A DNA stretch of 64,000 bases from an uncultured Flammeovirgaceae bacterium (GTDB taxonomy: Bacteria > Bacteroidota > Bacteroidia > Cytophagales > Cyclobacteriaceae), in NCBI GenBank assembly GCA_937883755.1, contig CAKZYA010000013.1, forward strand, positions 59,092 to 123,091, in the 5' to 3' direction. Of this stretch, positions 1 through 8,401 are shown in pieces (within the stretch, counting starts at the first letter, position 1; the number at the start of each line of letters is the position of its first letter). The notes under the pieces were generated by a model that was not told the DNA's origin, ran no database searches, and saw only the letters and a list, made by a program, of their open reading frames with translations. Position numbers and translations under genes: made by a program.

Positions 1-455
1 ATACGAGAGGGCTTGAAAAACTGCATGATCCCATAAGAAACTAAACAGCCCGAGGCTACCCCTTCAATAATAATGGTACAACCTACCAGAATTGGATTCA
101 AAAAATCTCCAAAAGGCTCTTGACTTTTTATAGTCTCCATAAATTCAGGGGCGACAATCGTCACGTAAAACACAACCATAATGGCAAAACTGACAGCACC
201 CACTACTGTGGTAAGAATTCCCAGCCCTAACCCTTTGAAATAGGATAAGCCTCCCCCCCTATTCTGTTTGTACTGCTTAATTGCCATTAATACAAAGCTG
301 GCTAAAATAAGCAAGTTGAACGCCCTTAGGCTCAAATTATGCTCTAACCCAAATGCCTTCATTAAGAAGAAAAACCCCGCCAGCGCCAATGCCATAAGAA
401 TGCCATAGCGAAAGCTCATCTGCTCAATAGTCTCGGATTTCGTTTGCTCTCTCAT
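1..455 (-). CDS. DUF4199-like integral membrane protein (3' end outside window)
   Basis: The reading frame runs from an ATG at 455 (start MREQTKSETIEQMSFRYG) leftwards without a stop to the window edge, giving 151 codons; the C-terminus is missing. It contains about four hydrophobic segments separated by a short basic loop (IKQYKQNRGGG) and an acidic stretch (APEFMETIKSQEPF). This layout and length resemble the small DUF4199 membrane proteins common in Bacteroidota, whose function is unknown. It is transcribed divergently from the lipoprotein-cmk unit. The family call rests on pattern only. Confidence 0.7.
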   Translation of the reverse strand, partial: MREQTKSETIEQMSFRYGILMALALAGFFFLMKAFGLEHNLSLRAFNLLILASFVLMAIKQYKQNRGGGLSYFKGLGLGILTTVVGAVSFAIMVVFYVTIVAPEFMETIKSQEPFGDFLNPILVGCTIIIEGVASGCLVSYGIMQFFKPSR

Positions 456-627
456 CTGTCAAATAATATTAGCTACAATTAGAGAACTTGGGATACATAT
501 TTTTGTTTAATGATTTTTCTCTATTTCTTACACATGCTCACTAAAATCATTCTCTAATACTCTTTCGCTTGGTTTTTGTGATAATTATACTCAACAATTC
601 AATCATATTATTCAATTCATTCTGATA

Positions 628-654
628 TTGACAACCGATTGTTTAGTATTTTTG
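628..654 (+). promoter_or_regulatory. Bacteroidota-type promoter of the lipoprotein-cmk-ispH unit
   Basis: TTG at 628-630 and TATTTTTG at 647-654, 16 bases apart, fit the Bacteroidota -33 (TTG) / -7 (TAnnTTTG) consensus. Transcription would begin near 661, leaving a leader of about 13 bases before the ATG at 674. The rest of the 456-673 gap is AT-rich and holds no gene I can see. Confidence 0.5.
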
Positions 655-673
655 CGAATAATTCTTGAGAGTG

Positions 674-808
674 ATGAGAAAAAGATTTTTCCAAAATACA
701 GTTGTAGCATTGATAGCGTGTTTAGTCTTGCTTTCTTCATGTCAGAGTAGTAAGCCGCGCAAACAACCTAAGCGAGGTCCAATTCCCTGCCCGGTAAAAG
801 ATTGTTAA
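674..808 (+). CDS. Small predicted lipoprotein, 44 residues
   Basis: The ATG at 674 opens a 44-codon frame ending with TAA at 806-808. It has a basic N-terminus (MRKRFF), a hydrophobic core and a lipobox ending LLSSC, so signal peptidase II would leave a mature peptide of only about 22 residues. That peptide is rich in K, R and P and ends in PCPVKDC, giving two further cysteines. It lies 9 bases upstream of cmk, behind a good promoter. Function unknown. The lipobox and spacing argue that it is real. Confidence 0.6.
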   Translation: MRKRFFQNTVVALIACLVLLSSCQSSKPRKQPKRGPIPCPVKDC

Positions 809-817
809 ATAGCCACT

Positions 818-1510
818 ATGCCAAGCGATATTATTGTAGCAATAGACGGGTACTCAGGTTGTGGCAAAAGCTCCACAGCTAAAGCAACTGCTCAGGCTTT
901 GGATTACACCTACATCGACTCCGGAGCTATGTATAGGGCAGTAACACTCTATCTCCTGCAACATCAGATTACTATCTCTGATACTGAAGCGGTAATACAA
1001 TCTTTACCTGATATTCATATTCACTTCTCGGCAAAAAAAGAGACTCTGTCTCCGGTCTATGAGACCTATCTGAACAGAGAAAATGTAGAGCAGGCGATTC
1101 GGGACATGGAAGTTTCCGCGAACGTAAGTGAAGTAAGCGCAATTCCTGAAGTCCGGAAGGCAATGGTTCATTTACAGCGGAACATGGGGAAAGATAAACG
1201 TGTTGTAATGGATGGGCGGGATATCGGTACTAATGTGTTTCCTCAAGCAGAATTGAAGATATTTATGACGGCTGATTTAATGGCTCGTGCCCATCGCCGA
1301 AAAAAAGAGTTAGAAGCGAAAGGAAGCTCAGCTACGTTAGAAGAGATTGCTGCTAATTTAGCCGAGCGCGACCGGATTGACACTAGCCGGAGTGAGAACC
1401 CTCTCGTGAAGGCTGATGATGCGGTTGTCATTGATACCACTCACCTGCAATTTGATGAGCAGGTGCATCAGGTAGTTGCCTTAGCGCAAAAGGCGATGAA
1501 TGTTAACTAG
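818..1510 (+). CDS. cmk: Cytidylate kinase
   Basis: Cytoplasmic kinase that phosphorylates CMP and dCMP with ATP in pyrimidine salvage and nucleotide recycling. The 230 residues match the family length. The P-loop GYSGCGKSS is at residues 11-19, followed by YIDSGAMYRAV (CMP site) and DGRDIGTNVFP in the second half. A lid region rich in R and K follows, and the late motif RSENPLVKADDA is typical of the family. The cmk-ispH order is common in Bacteroidota. Confidence 0.95.
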   Translation: MPSDIIVAIDGYSGCGKSSTAKATAQALDYTYIDSGAMYRAVTLYLLQHQITISDTEAVIQSLPDIHIHFSAKKETLSPVYETYLNRENVEQAIRDMEVSANVSEVSAIPEVRKAMVHLQRNMGKDKRVVMDGRDIGTNVFPQAELKIFMTADLMARAHRRKKELEAKGSSATLEEIAANLAERDRIDTSRSENPLVKADDAVVIDTTHLQFDEQVHQVVALAQKAMNVN

Positions 1511-1526
1511 ACCAGACTACGAACTT

Positions 1527-2426
1527 ATGAAAGTTACTATAGATCAAAATTCAGGATATTGTTTTGGGGTAGAGTTTGCCATTCAGATGGCTGAGGATGA
1601 AATGGAAGAATCTAAAAACCTCTATTGTTTAGGCGATATTGTTCATAATGACATGGAGGTACAGCGGCTGCATGAGAAAGGGCTGCGAATCATTTCTCGT
1701 GATGATTTAGCGAACCTTCGCGATTGTAAAGTGCTTATTCGTGCCCACGGAGAACCACCAGAAACCTACCAAATTGCCCTAAAAAATAACATAGAGCTGA
1801 TTGATGCTTCTTGCCCAGTAGTATTGAAACTTCAAAACCGGGTGAAAAATGCTTTTGACCAGATGGAAAAAGTAGATGGGCAGATTGTGATCTACGGAAA
1901 ACCTGGTCATGCAGAAGTAATTGGTCTTACTGGACAAACCCGAGGACGGGCAATTATCGTGATGAAAGATGAAGACCTGGATAAGATTGACTACACCAAA
2001 CCAGTCACCTTATTTAGCCAGACAACTAAAAGTACCCAGGGTTTCTACCGTATAAAAGCAATGATTGAGGAACGCCTGAAAGCCACTAATGGTGCACTAG
2101 AAACCGTGAATTTTAATGCTAACGACAGCATCTGTCGCCAGGTATCGAACCGGGAACCTCAGCTTCGTAAGTTTTCAGAGGAGCAGGATGTGATCATCTT
2201 TGTGAGTAGCAAAAAAAGCTCTAACGGCAAAGCACTCTATAGTGTATGCCAAGAGACTAACGAACGTAGCTACTTTATTGCCAATGAAGAGGAGTTACAA
2301 CCTGAGTGGTTTGAAGGTGCAGAAACCGTAGGTATATGTGGGGCTACATCTACCCCCATGTGGCTCATGGAGCAGGTGGCTGATGGCATTCGTAATTTAG
2401 AAAGTGAATTAGCTGAAATCTCGTGA
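1527..2426 (+). CDS. ispH: 4-hydroxy-3-methylbut-2-enyl diphosphate reductase
   Basis: Last enzyme of the MEP isoprenoid pathway; it reduces HMBPP to IPP and DMAPP using a [4Fe-4S] cluster. The three cluster cysteines are visible in GYCFG (residue 12), IDASCPVV and NDSICRQVSNR. The substrate-binding histidines appear in GDIVHN and GKPGHAEVIG. I use the ATG at 1527 because IspH proteins start about 11 residues before the first cysteine; the in-frame ATG at 1500 lies inside the end of cmk. The product is 299 residues. Translational coupling with cmk is likely because the genes nearly abut. Confidence 0.94.
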   Translation: MKVTIDQNSGYCFGVEFAIQMAEDEMEESKNLYCLGDIVHNDMEVQRLHEKGLRIISRDDLANLRDCKVLIRAHGEPPETYQIALKNNIELIDASCPVVLKLQNRVKNAFDQMEKVDGQIVIYGKPGHAEVIGLTGQTRGRAIIVMKDEDLDKIDYTKPVTLFSQTTKSTQGFYRIKAMIEERLKATNGALETVNFNANDSICRQVSNREPQLRKFSEEQDVIIFVSSKKSSNGKALYSVCQETNERSYFIANEEELQPEWFEGAETVGICGATSTPMWLMEQVADGIRNLESELAEIS

Positions 2427-2457
2427 CGACTTTTCAAGGTTATAAGCTGGGCTTCTC

Positions 2458-3996
2458 TTATTCTAGTTGCGAAACCTTTTGTTCTATTTCAGCAGCGGTT
2501 CTCTCTCTTTCTTTATTTACGTTTTGGTATTTGGCAATCAGCTTTTTTTTCATGCTGAGGAATAGCTTCGGCTTTTCTTGTGACAACTCCTTCACTTCTT
2601 CAGGATCATTCACAACATCGTACATGACAAACTGCGTTGGCTGAGTAAACGTTTCACTCTGTAGACCTCGGAGCACGTAGTCGCCGTCTCGAATAGCTAC
2701 TACTGGGTCAGTCCCTCTAGGTTTGCGTTGGTTTCCATTTAATCGGCGGTTATACTCCTCCCCTGTCATTGTATACTCTGCCGGATCTTCAAACTGCCAG
2801 TAAAGCGGACTTTCCCGCTTGATGGGCTTGCCTTCTACCAAATGTGCAAGTATACTGCTACCATCCAGTACCCAGTCAGGGGGGAAAGGTTGACCAACCA
2901 ACTCGCAAAAAGTGGGTAGAATATCCAATGTGCTGTTAGGCTCATCAGAAATTCCGGGGTTAATCTTACCCGGCCATCGAACTAAACCTGGTACCCGAAT
3001 ACCGCCTTCGTAAAGCTGATACTTTTGACCGAATAGAGGATAAGAAGTACCGTAGCAAAAGTAAGTCGCTTCCCATCTTTGGAGTACATCAGGTCCATTA
3101 TCGCTAGAAAAGAATAGTAAGGTATTTTCGCTAAGTTGAAGAGAATCTAACGCAGATAGCAGGTTACCGATAGCTGCGTCTAGATGAGTGATGTTGCCGT
3201 AGTAGGCATCCTTTCGAGCATTCCCGGTATTGTACTGATCTACGTACTTATCTGCCGCTAATACTCGAATATGCACCGCATCATAGGGTAAATAAAGAAA
3301 AAACGGACGGGCATCACGCTTGGCGCTTAGCCAATCTACTGTAGCATCCGTAATTATATCACTCGTGTAGCCTCGGATAGGTCCTAGCGGTTCGCCATCT
3401 ATGCTGAAAAAATCGCCGGGGTGTTTTTGGGTATTGGTTCTTAGTAGACGAGTGAAGTGGGGATTTTCCTTGGTGACCATACCCGCTTCAAAACCCTGCT
3501 GCTTAGGAAACGAGCCTGTCCACCCGGTCCAGTTTTCTTTTTTCTCCCAGTCAGCCCCATTTAAGTGCCACTTCCCGAAAATTGCCGTTTGGTAACCAGC
3601 TTGTTGTAACACTTCGGCAATGGTAAGTTCTTTTCCGGGTAGAAAGATTTGATCATCATCTTTAGTATCCCGGATATACAGATTGATATTGTGTCAGGTG
3701 GGAGTTCGCCCCGTCAGAAGGCCTGCCCGAGATGGAGAGCAAACCGGAGATGCCGAATAGTGGTGACGAAATACTAGGCTCTCCTGAGCCAGCTTAGCCA
3801 AGTTGGGAGTACGCACATGAGGATTATTAAATTCAGCGATGTCCGAAAGCCCCAAGTTCACATCCCCGTAGCCTAGATCATCCACCAGTATGTAAATAAT
3901 GTTGGGAAGAGTATTTTCGGAAGCTTGCCCCAAAGAGATATGGCTAGTCAGTGACAAATTTGCTAAAATAAGTAGACTAGATAGTAGGTGGCGCAT
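2458..3996 (-). pseudogene. Secreted formylglycine sulfatase interrupted by an in-frame TGA
   Basis: Read from 3996 downwards, one frame encodes a signal peptide, the metal-binding start [12 protein letters not shown] and the formylglycine site [15 protein letters not shown]. It then meets TGA at 3696-3694. Directly after the stop, the same frame continues with HNINLYIRDTKDDDQIFLPG, then FGKWHLNG and the rest of the fold (DAVHIR, SSDNGPD, YEGGIRVPG) to 2458, about 510 codons in all. Nothing but the stop separates the halves. The lost codon was probably CGA (Arg) or TGG (Trp). Sulfatases of this type cleave sulfate esters from polysaccharides. The gene converges on ispH. Confidence 0.88.
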
Positions 3997-4161
3997 AGGT
4001 ATTACATTAGTTTAAGGAAGTAGCTAAAGATAGACACTATTTTTTGAATACTTTGAGCCCTTACCCACCTAAGTAAGGAAAACAAACAGTGGACATTGTG
4101 GGGAACGTTATTTCGCTTTATATTCTCCCTCGATTTATATCAACTAATCATAACAAATAAG

Positions 4162-5181
4162 ATGTTCGGAATCAGGCATATAAAATTTGACTCTATGACT
4201 TATGTTTTCCATTACAAAAATGGAAATATAAAAAGGGAAGGTCGGGGACTTTCTTTTTGGTACTTCTCACCCAATAGTTCTATCGTTGCTATTCCTATTG
4301 GAAGTAATGATTTGCCTTTCGTTTTCAATGAATCAACCAATGATTATCAGACGGTTACCATTCAGGGACAGATAAGCTATAAGATTAGCAATCCTAAAAC
4401 TTTAGCGGATGTTTTAGATTTCACTGTTAATGAAAGTGGTCAGTACAAAAAGAGTGATATTGAGAAACTTCATCAGCGCATCATAAATGAGGCTCAAACC
4501 GCCACATCTTCATTTATCCATGATATTAAGCTGAAAGATGCTATTCGCTCTGCTAAGTCCATTGAAGAAAGAATTTTAAAGGGACTCCAATCTTCTCAGG
4601 CAGTCAGTATGTTAGGTGTTTCAATATTGGGTGCAAATATCTTGGCAGTAACCGCAACTCCCGAAATGGCAAGAGCATTAGAGACCGAGACAAGAGAGAA
4701 GCTTCAACAAGAAGCCGATCAGGCAATTTACGAGCGAAGGAACTTTGCCGTAGAACAAGAGCGTAAAATCAGAGAGTCAGAATTAAATACGGAAATAGCA
4801 GTTGAAGAGAAACAAAAACAGATCGCTGAGAAGAAAATGGAATCTGAGGTTCAGCAAGCCGAGAATAATAGGAAGTTACGCGAAATGAAACTGGAAGCAG
4901 ATATTGCTGTAGAGAACCAGCGCAAGCTTTTTATTGAGCAAAAAACTGATAACGACAAAAAAGAGGCGGAAACACAAGGTTATGTATCTGAAACAGTATT
5001 GAAACCCTACAAAGAAATTGATTGGAAGATATTAACCGCGCTTAATAATAACTCCGATCCGAAATTCAATATTTCTCTAGCTTTTAGGCAGCTCGCTGAG
5101 AATGCTGAAAAAATCGGAAACCTAAATATCAGCCCTGACCTATTAGACTCTATTCTAAATAACAAAAGACATAAACGATGA
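4162..5181 (+). CDS. SPFH/band-7 domain protein with long coiled coil
   Basis: 339 residues from the ATG at 4162; an upstream in-frame TTG at 4096 would add a hydrophobic 22-residue N-terminus and cannot be excluded. The first 170 residues read as an SPFH (stomatin/prohibitin-like) domain: VTIQGQISYKISNPKTLADV, then a late LGVSILGANILAV strand. Residues of about 180-280 are a charged heptad-like coiled coil (REKLQQEADQAIYERRNF and on). SPFH proteins form ring or cage scaffolds on membranes. The stop overlaps the start of the next gene (ATGA), so the two are likely co-translated. Confidence 0.75.
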   Translation: MFGIRHIKFDSMTYVFHYKNGNIKREGRGLSFWYFSPNSSIVAIPIGSNDLPFVFNESTNDYQTVTIQGQISYKISNPKTLADVLDFTVNESGQYKKSDIEKLHQRIINEAQTATSSFIHDIKLKDAIRSAKSIEERILKGLQSSQAVSMLGVSILGANILAVTATPEMARALETETREKLQQEADQAIYERRNFAVEQERKIRESELNTEIAVEEKQKQIAEKKMESEVQQAENNRKLREMKLEADIAVENQRKLFIEQKTDNDKKEAETQGYVSETVLKPYKEIDWKILTALNNNSDPKFNISLAFRQLAENAEKIGNLNISPDLLDSILNNKRHKR

Positions 5182-6113
5182 GTGTGGAATACGCTATCAT
5201 CGTAAAGAACAAAACCAGGCTTGAATCATTAATCGAACGCTTCAATACAAAAGCTCAGGCTAAATTCTACATTGAACGACTAGGGGGGAATTTTGAAGAT
5301 TATGAATTGGAGCATGGAACGTTTTATCAGTCCCTTAATCTACTTCAAACCCAACTCTTGGGAGTAATAAAACACAAGATTGTCGAGCGGACTTACATAC
5401 CGTCTTTTATTTTCTCCGAGAAAAACATCATAATTGTTATAGGCCAAGATGGTCTGGTAGCTAATACTGCTAAGTACTCTAAAGGAGTACCTATCGTTGC
5501 CGTAAATCCTGATAAACAGCGCTACGATGGAGTACTACTTCCATTTGATACTTCAGATTTTATTGGGGGAGTTGAGAATGTAATCGAGGAGAAATATCAC
5601 ACTAAAACTATGCGCTTTGCTGAAGCCGTACTCAACGATGGGCAAAGGTTATTAGCCTTCAACGATTTGTATATTGGTGCTTCGTCACATGTCTCAGCAC
5701 GCTATAAAGTGTCTTATAATGATAACCAAGAAGAGCATTCCTCTAGTGGGGTATTGGTATCTACCCCCGCTGGCTCGACGGGTTGGTTAAGTTCAGTTTT
5801 TAATATGGCCTATGGTGTAACAAGTATGTTCGAGAAGGATATAAGGCTTAAAAGGCCTAAGCTTAAAGAGAACGAACTCCTTTTTGCAGTTCGAGAGCCC
5901 TTTAAAAGTATTAGAACTCAGATAGGCATTACCGCAGGAGTTATCAGAGATCAAGCTAAACTAACCCTAGAGTCGCTTATGCCAACCAATGGAGTAATTT
6001 TTAGCGATGGTATAGAAACTGATTTCTTGAAGTTCAACAGTGGAGCAATTGCTACCATTGGAATAGCCAGAGAGACAGCCAAAATTGTGAGAAATACCAA
6101 CGAGAAATCATGA
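5178..6113 (+). CDS. NAD-kinase-like (diacylglycerol/NAD kinase fold) protein
   Basis: 311 residues. Key motifs of the NAD kinase fold are present in divergent form: VIGQDGLVANTA in place of GGDGTxL, with the catalytic-type Asp kept; AFNDLYIG in place of the NE/D motif; and STPAGSTGWLSS in place of TPTGSTAY. The N-terminal 75 residues are unlike housekeeping NAD kinases. The gene overlaps the SPFH gene upstream and the transpeptidase downstream by 4 bases each, forming a compact three-gene operon. It may phosphorylate NAD or a related nucleotide, or only bind it. I infer an accessory rather than housekeeping role. Confidence 0.72.
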   Translation: MSVEYAIIVKNKTRLESLIERFNTKAQAKFYIERLGGNFEDYELEHGTFYQSLNLLQTQLLGVIKHKIVERTYIPSFIFSEKNIIIVIGQDGLVANTAKYSKGVPIVAVNPDKQRYDGVLLPFDTSDFIGGVENVIEEKYHTKTMRFAEAVLNDGQRLLAFNDLYIGASSHVSARYKVSYNDNQEEHSSSGVLVSTPAGSTGWLSSVFNMAYGVTSMFEKDIRLKRPKLKENELLFAVREPFKSIRTQIGITAGVIRDQAKLTLESLMPTNGVIFSDGIETDFLKFNSGAIATIGIARETAKIVRNTNEKS

Positions 6114-6639
6114 GTCCATTTTGCAGGTTTATTGCACTCCTGGTTATTGGACTAATAATAATCAGCGTATACTTCTTTGGTATGCCTTCTAACTTAAATC
6201 ATCTTCCTGAAAATGCCGTAGTTGACAGTATAGTGGTAGAGAAAAGTCAACGGCGTATGCACGTATATTCCGGTGATTCTTTATTGAAAAGCTACCCCAT
6301 TGCGCTAGGTTTTAATCCAGTAGGGCATAAAGAAGTGGAAGGGGACGGAAAAACTCCCGAAGGGTTATACCATATTGACAGCAAAAACCCCAATAGTGCT
6401 TATCACCTCAATTTGGGAGTTTCCTACCCAATGAGCAAGACCGCATTCGTGCCGAGGAGCTCGGTCAATCTCCAGGTGGTGATATCAAAATTCATGGGCT
6501 AAAAAATGGTATGGGGTTCATTGGGTCAGCTCACCGCCAGCAGGACTGGACGGCTGACTGCATTGCCGTTACCAACGAAGAAATAGAAGAGCTTTACCGT
6601 AGCGTACCCATTGGCACTCCCATTGAAATAAAACCTTGA
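6110..6639 (+). pseudogene. L,D-transpeptidase (YkuD family), frameshifted
   Basis: The frame from 6110 encodes one N-terminal membrane segment, DSIVVEKSQRRMHVYSGD and KTPEGLYHID, typical of YkuD L,D-transpeptidases. It goes out of frame near 6426-6430 (TACCCAATGAG) and stops at 6502. Moving one frame from that point restores the family: PNEQDRIRAEELGQSPGGD, then IKIHG and DWTADCIAVTNEEIEELY, with the catalytic Cys and the HG motif, ending in TGA at 6639. A single missing base in the C run explains everything. Such enzymes make 3-3 peptidoglycan crosslinks or attach proteins to peptidoglycan. Confidence 0.82.
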
Positions 6640-6735
6640 CCTCTTATCAGACTATTACATACCAAACTGTCGGGCAACTGGCATTAGCGGATTCTTTTTT
6701 GTTAACTTTAGAGCTTATTTACTCGTAAGCAACGT

Positions 6736-7395
6736 ATGACTTTTGAAGAAATACACTCCCGCATTCTAACCTATCAGCAGGAGGGCAAAAAACTGTTTAC
6801 CAGCTCCTCTTTCCAGTCGCATAGCTTGGTCTTACTCCATATACTTTCCCGGATTGATCGTAGCATTCCGGTTTACTTTCTCAATACCGGCTATCACTTT
6901 CCTGAGACGGTAGCATTTGTAGATGAAGTTACCGAACGCTTTGGTCTCAATACCATCCGACTAAACCCGATGGTTCCCAAGCATCAACAGCGTGATGCTG
7001 AGGGCAACCTACTGTTTACCTCTGACCCTGACTATTGCTGCTTTCTAAATAAGACGCAACCCATGGAAGAGGTACTACGGAACTACGATATATGGATCAA
7101 TGGCGTACGGGCTGACCAGAGCATAGTCCGTAAAGCCATGAAGGTAGAGCAACCTGCCCCACATAATGTTTTGCGCTTTCACCCAATGTTAGACTGGTCT
7201 ATACAAGAAATTTTCGCCTACCTGCGCGAATATGACCTACCCCGCCACCCTCTCGATGCCAAAGGCTACGCTAGCATTGGCTGTGAACCCTGTACCAAAA
7301 AGCCTGACCCGGAAATGCATGAACGGGAAGCTCGCTGGTACGGAATGAATAAAGTAGAGTGCGGATTGAATACCGACTTAGCCCAATCATCATAA
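6736..7395 (+). CDS. cysH: Assimilatory APS/PAPS reductase, [4Fe-4S] type
   Basis: 219 residues. Reduces adenylyl sulfate (or PAPS) to sulfite in cysteine biosynthesis. Cys101-Cys102 (YCC) and Cys183/Cys186 (GCEPC) are the four cluster ligands of the APS-reductase-like branch, absent from the E. coli PAPS enzyme. GVRADQS is the substrate loop, and the catalytic Cys209 lies in VECGLN (usually ECGLH). No sirohaem sulfite reductase or ATP sulfurylase gene is in the window. The epimerase-like gene follows after 4 bases. Confidence 0.9.
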   Translation: MTFEEIHSRILTYQQEGKKLFTSSSFQSHSLVLLHILSRIDRSIPVYFLNTGYHFPETVAFVDEVTERFGLNTIRLNPMVPKHQQRDAEGNLLFTSDPDYCCFLNKTQPMEEVLRNYDIWINGVRADQSIVRKAMKVEQPAPHNVLRFHPMLDWSIQEIFAYLREYDLPRHPLDAKGYASIGCEPCTKKPDPEMHEREARWYGMNKVECGLNTDLAQSS

Positions 7396-7399
7396 GCAT

Positions 7400-8329
7400 A
7401 TGACTATTTTAATCACCGGTGGGGCGGGTTATGTTGGAACCCAGCTAGTAGCTGAATTAGTGAAAGATCATTCAGTATCGCGTATTATCATTTACGATAA
7501 TCTATCGCGCGATAATTACAATGCCTTTTTGGGTCATTCGCTCTATAAGCGCACTGATAATACTTTAAAAATTGAGTTCGTTTCCGGCGAGCTACTTGAT
7601 ACGCGCAAACTTCGATCGGTTATACAGGAAGCTGATGTAGTGTACCATTTGGCAGCAAAGGTAGTCACACCGTTTGCTACTACGGACGGGCATGCTTACG
7701 AACAGACTAACCACTGGGGCACTGCCGAGTTAGTGTACGCCATCGAAGAATCTCCGCGAGTAAAAAAACTGATTTATGTAAGTAGCACCTCGGTCTATGG
7801 TTCAGCTCACGCTGGAGAAGATACTGTTCCGAATCCGCAGACAATCTACGGTATTTCTAAATTGCGGGGTGAGGAGCACGTACAACGGCTGTTTCCGAAA
7901 TTACCTACCTACATTATTCGGTGCGGAAATGTTTATGGTTATAATAAAAGCTTACGCTTCGATGCGGTAATCAATCGGTTTATGTTTGAGGCAAACTTCC
8001 GTCGGCGAGTTTCTATTCATGGTGATGGAAAACAGCGTCGGGCTTTTATTAGTGTGCAGCTAGCAGGAGAAACTCTAGTGAAACTGCTTAACGCCGATAT
8101 GCCCTCTGACACCTATAATCTGGTGGATAAAAACTTTCAGATTCTCGACATTATCGACGTAGTAAAGGCCATTTACTTTGATCTGGAATTCATTTTTGTT
8201 AACCGTCACCTAGGTTTACGAGAGCTGTCAGTCGATACTGATTTGAAGCTATTCAATTTTATTCCTCGCTGGGATGAACGTTCCTTGCTAGATGAAATGG
8301 AGGAGTTTAGAACAAGGTTTTCATTTTGA
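7400..8329 (+). CDS. NAD-dependent epimerase/dehydratase (extended SDR)
   Basis: 309 residues. The nucleotide-binding motif GGAGYVG is at residues 7-13, DVVYHLAAKV follows at the end of the fourth strand, and the catalytic YGISK comes after VSSTSVYG, with Ser in that strand. This is the extended SDR fold of nucleotide-sugar epimerases and dehydratases. The C-terminal substrate domain is divergent, so the sugar cannot be named. It starts 4 bases after cysH, so co-transcription is likely, although a link to sulfate reduction is not obvious. Confidence 0.85.
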   Translation: MTILITGGAGYVGTQLVAELVKDHSVSRIIIYDNLSRDNYNAFLGHSLYKRTDNTLKIEFVSGELLDTRKLRSVIQEADVVYHLAAKVVTPFATTDGHAYEQTNHWGTAELVYAIEESPRVKKLIYVSSTSVYGSAHAGEDTVPNPQTIYGISKLRGEEHVQRLFPKLPTYIIRCGNVYGYNKSLRFDAVINRFMFEANFRRRVSIHGDGKQRRAFISVQLAGETLVKLLNADMPSDTYNLVDKNFQILDIIDVVKAIYFDLEFIFVNRHLGLRELSVDTDLKLFNFIPRWDERSLLDEMEEFRTRFSF

Positions 8330-8401
8330 TTTAGGTTTCGGTGTCCAAAGTTACCTACCACTCTGCATAGACACCTGAACACATCGACACACTCACATTC
8401 T

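Noticed and set aside
3694..3696. TGA read as selenocysteine or a recoded codon
   Set aside because: The position is not a redox site in sulfatases, no selenocysteine machinery is in the window, and other genes here end normally in TGA.
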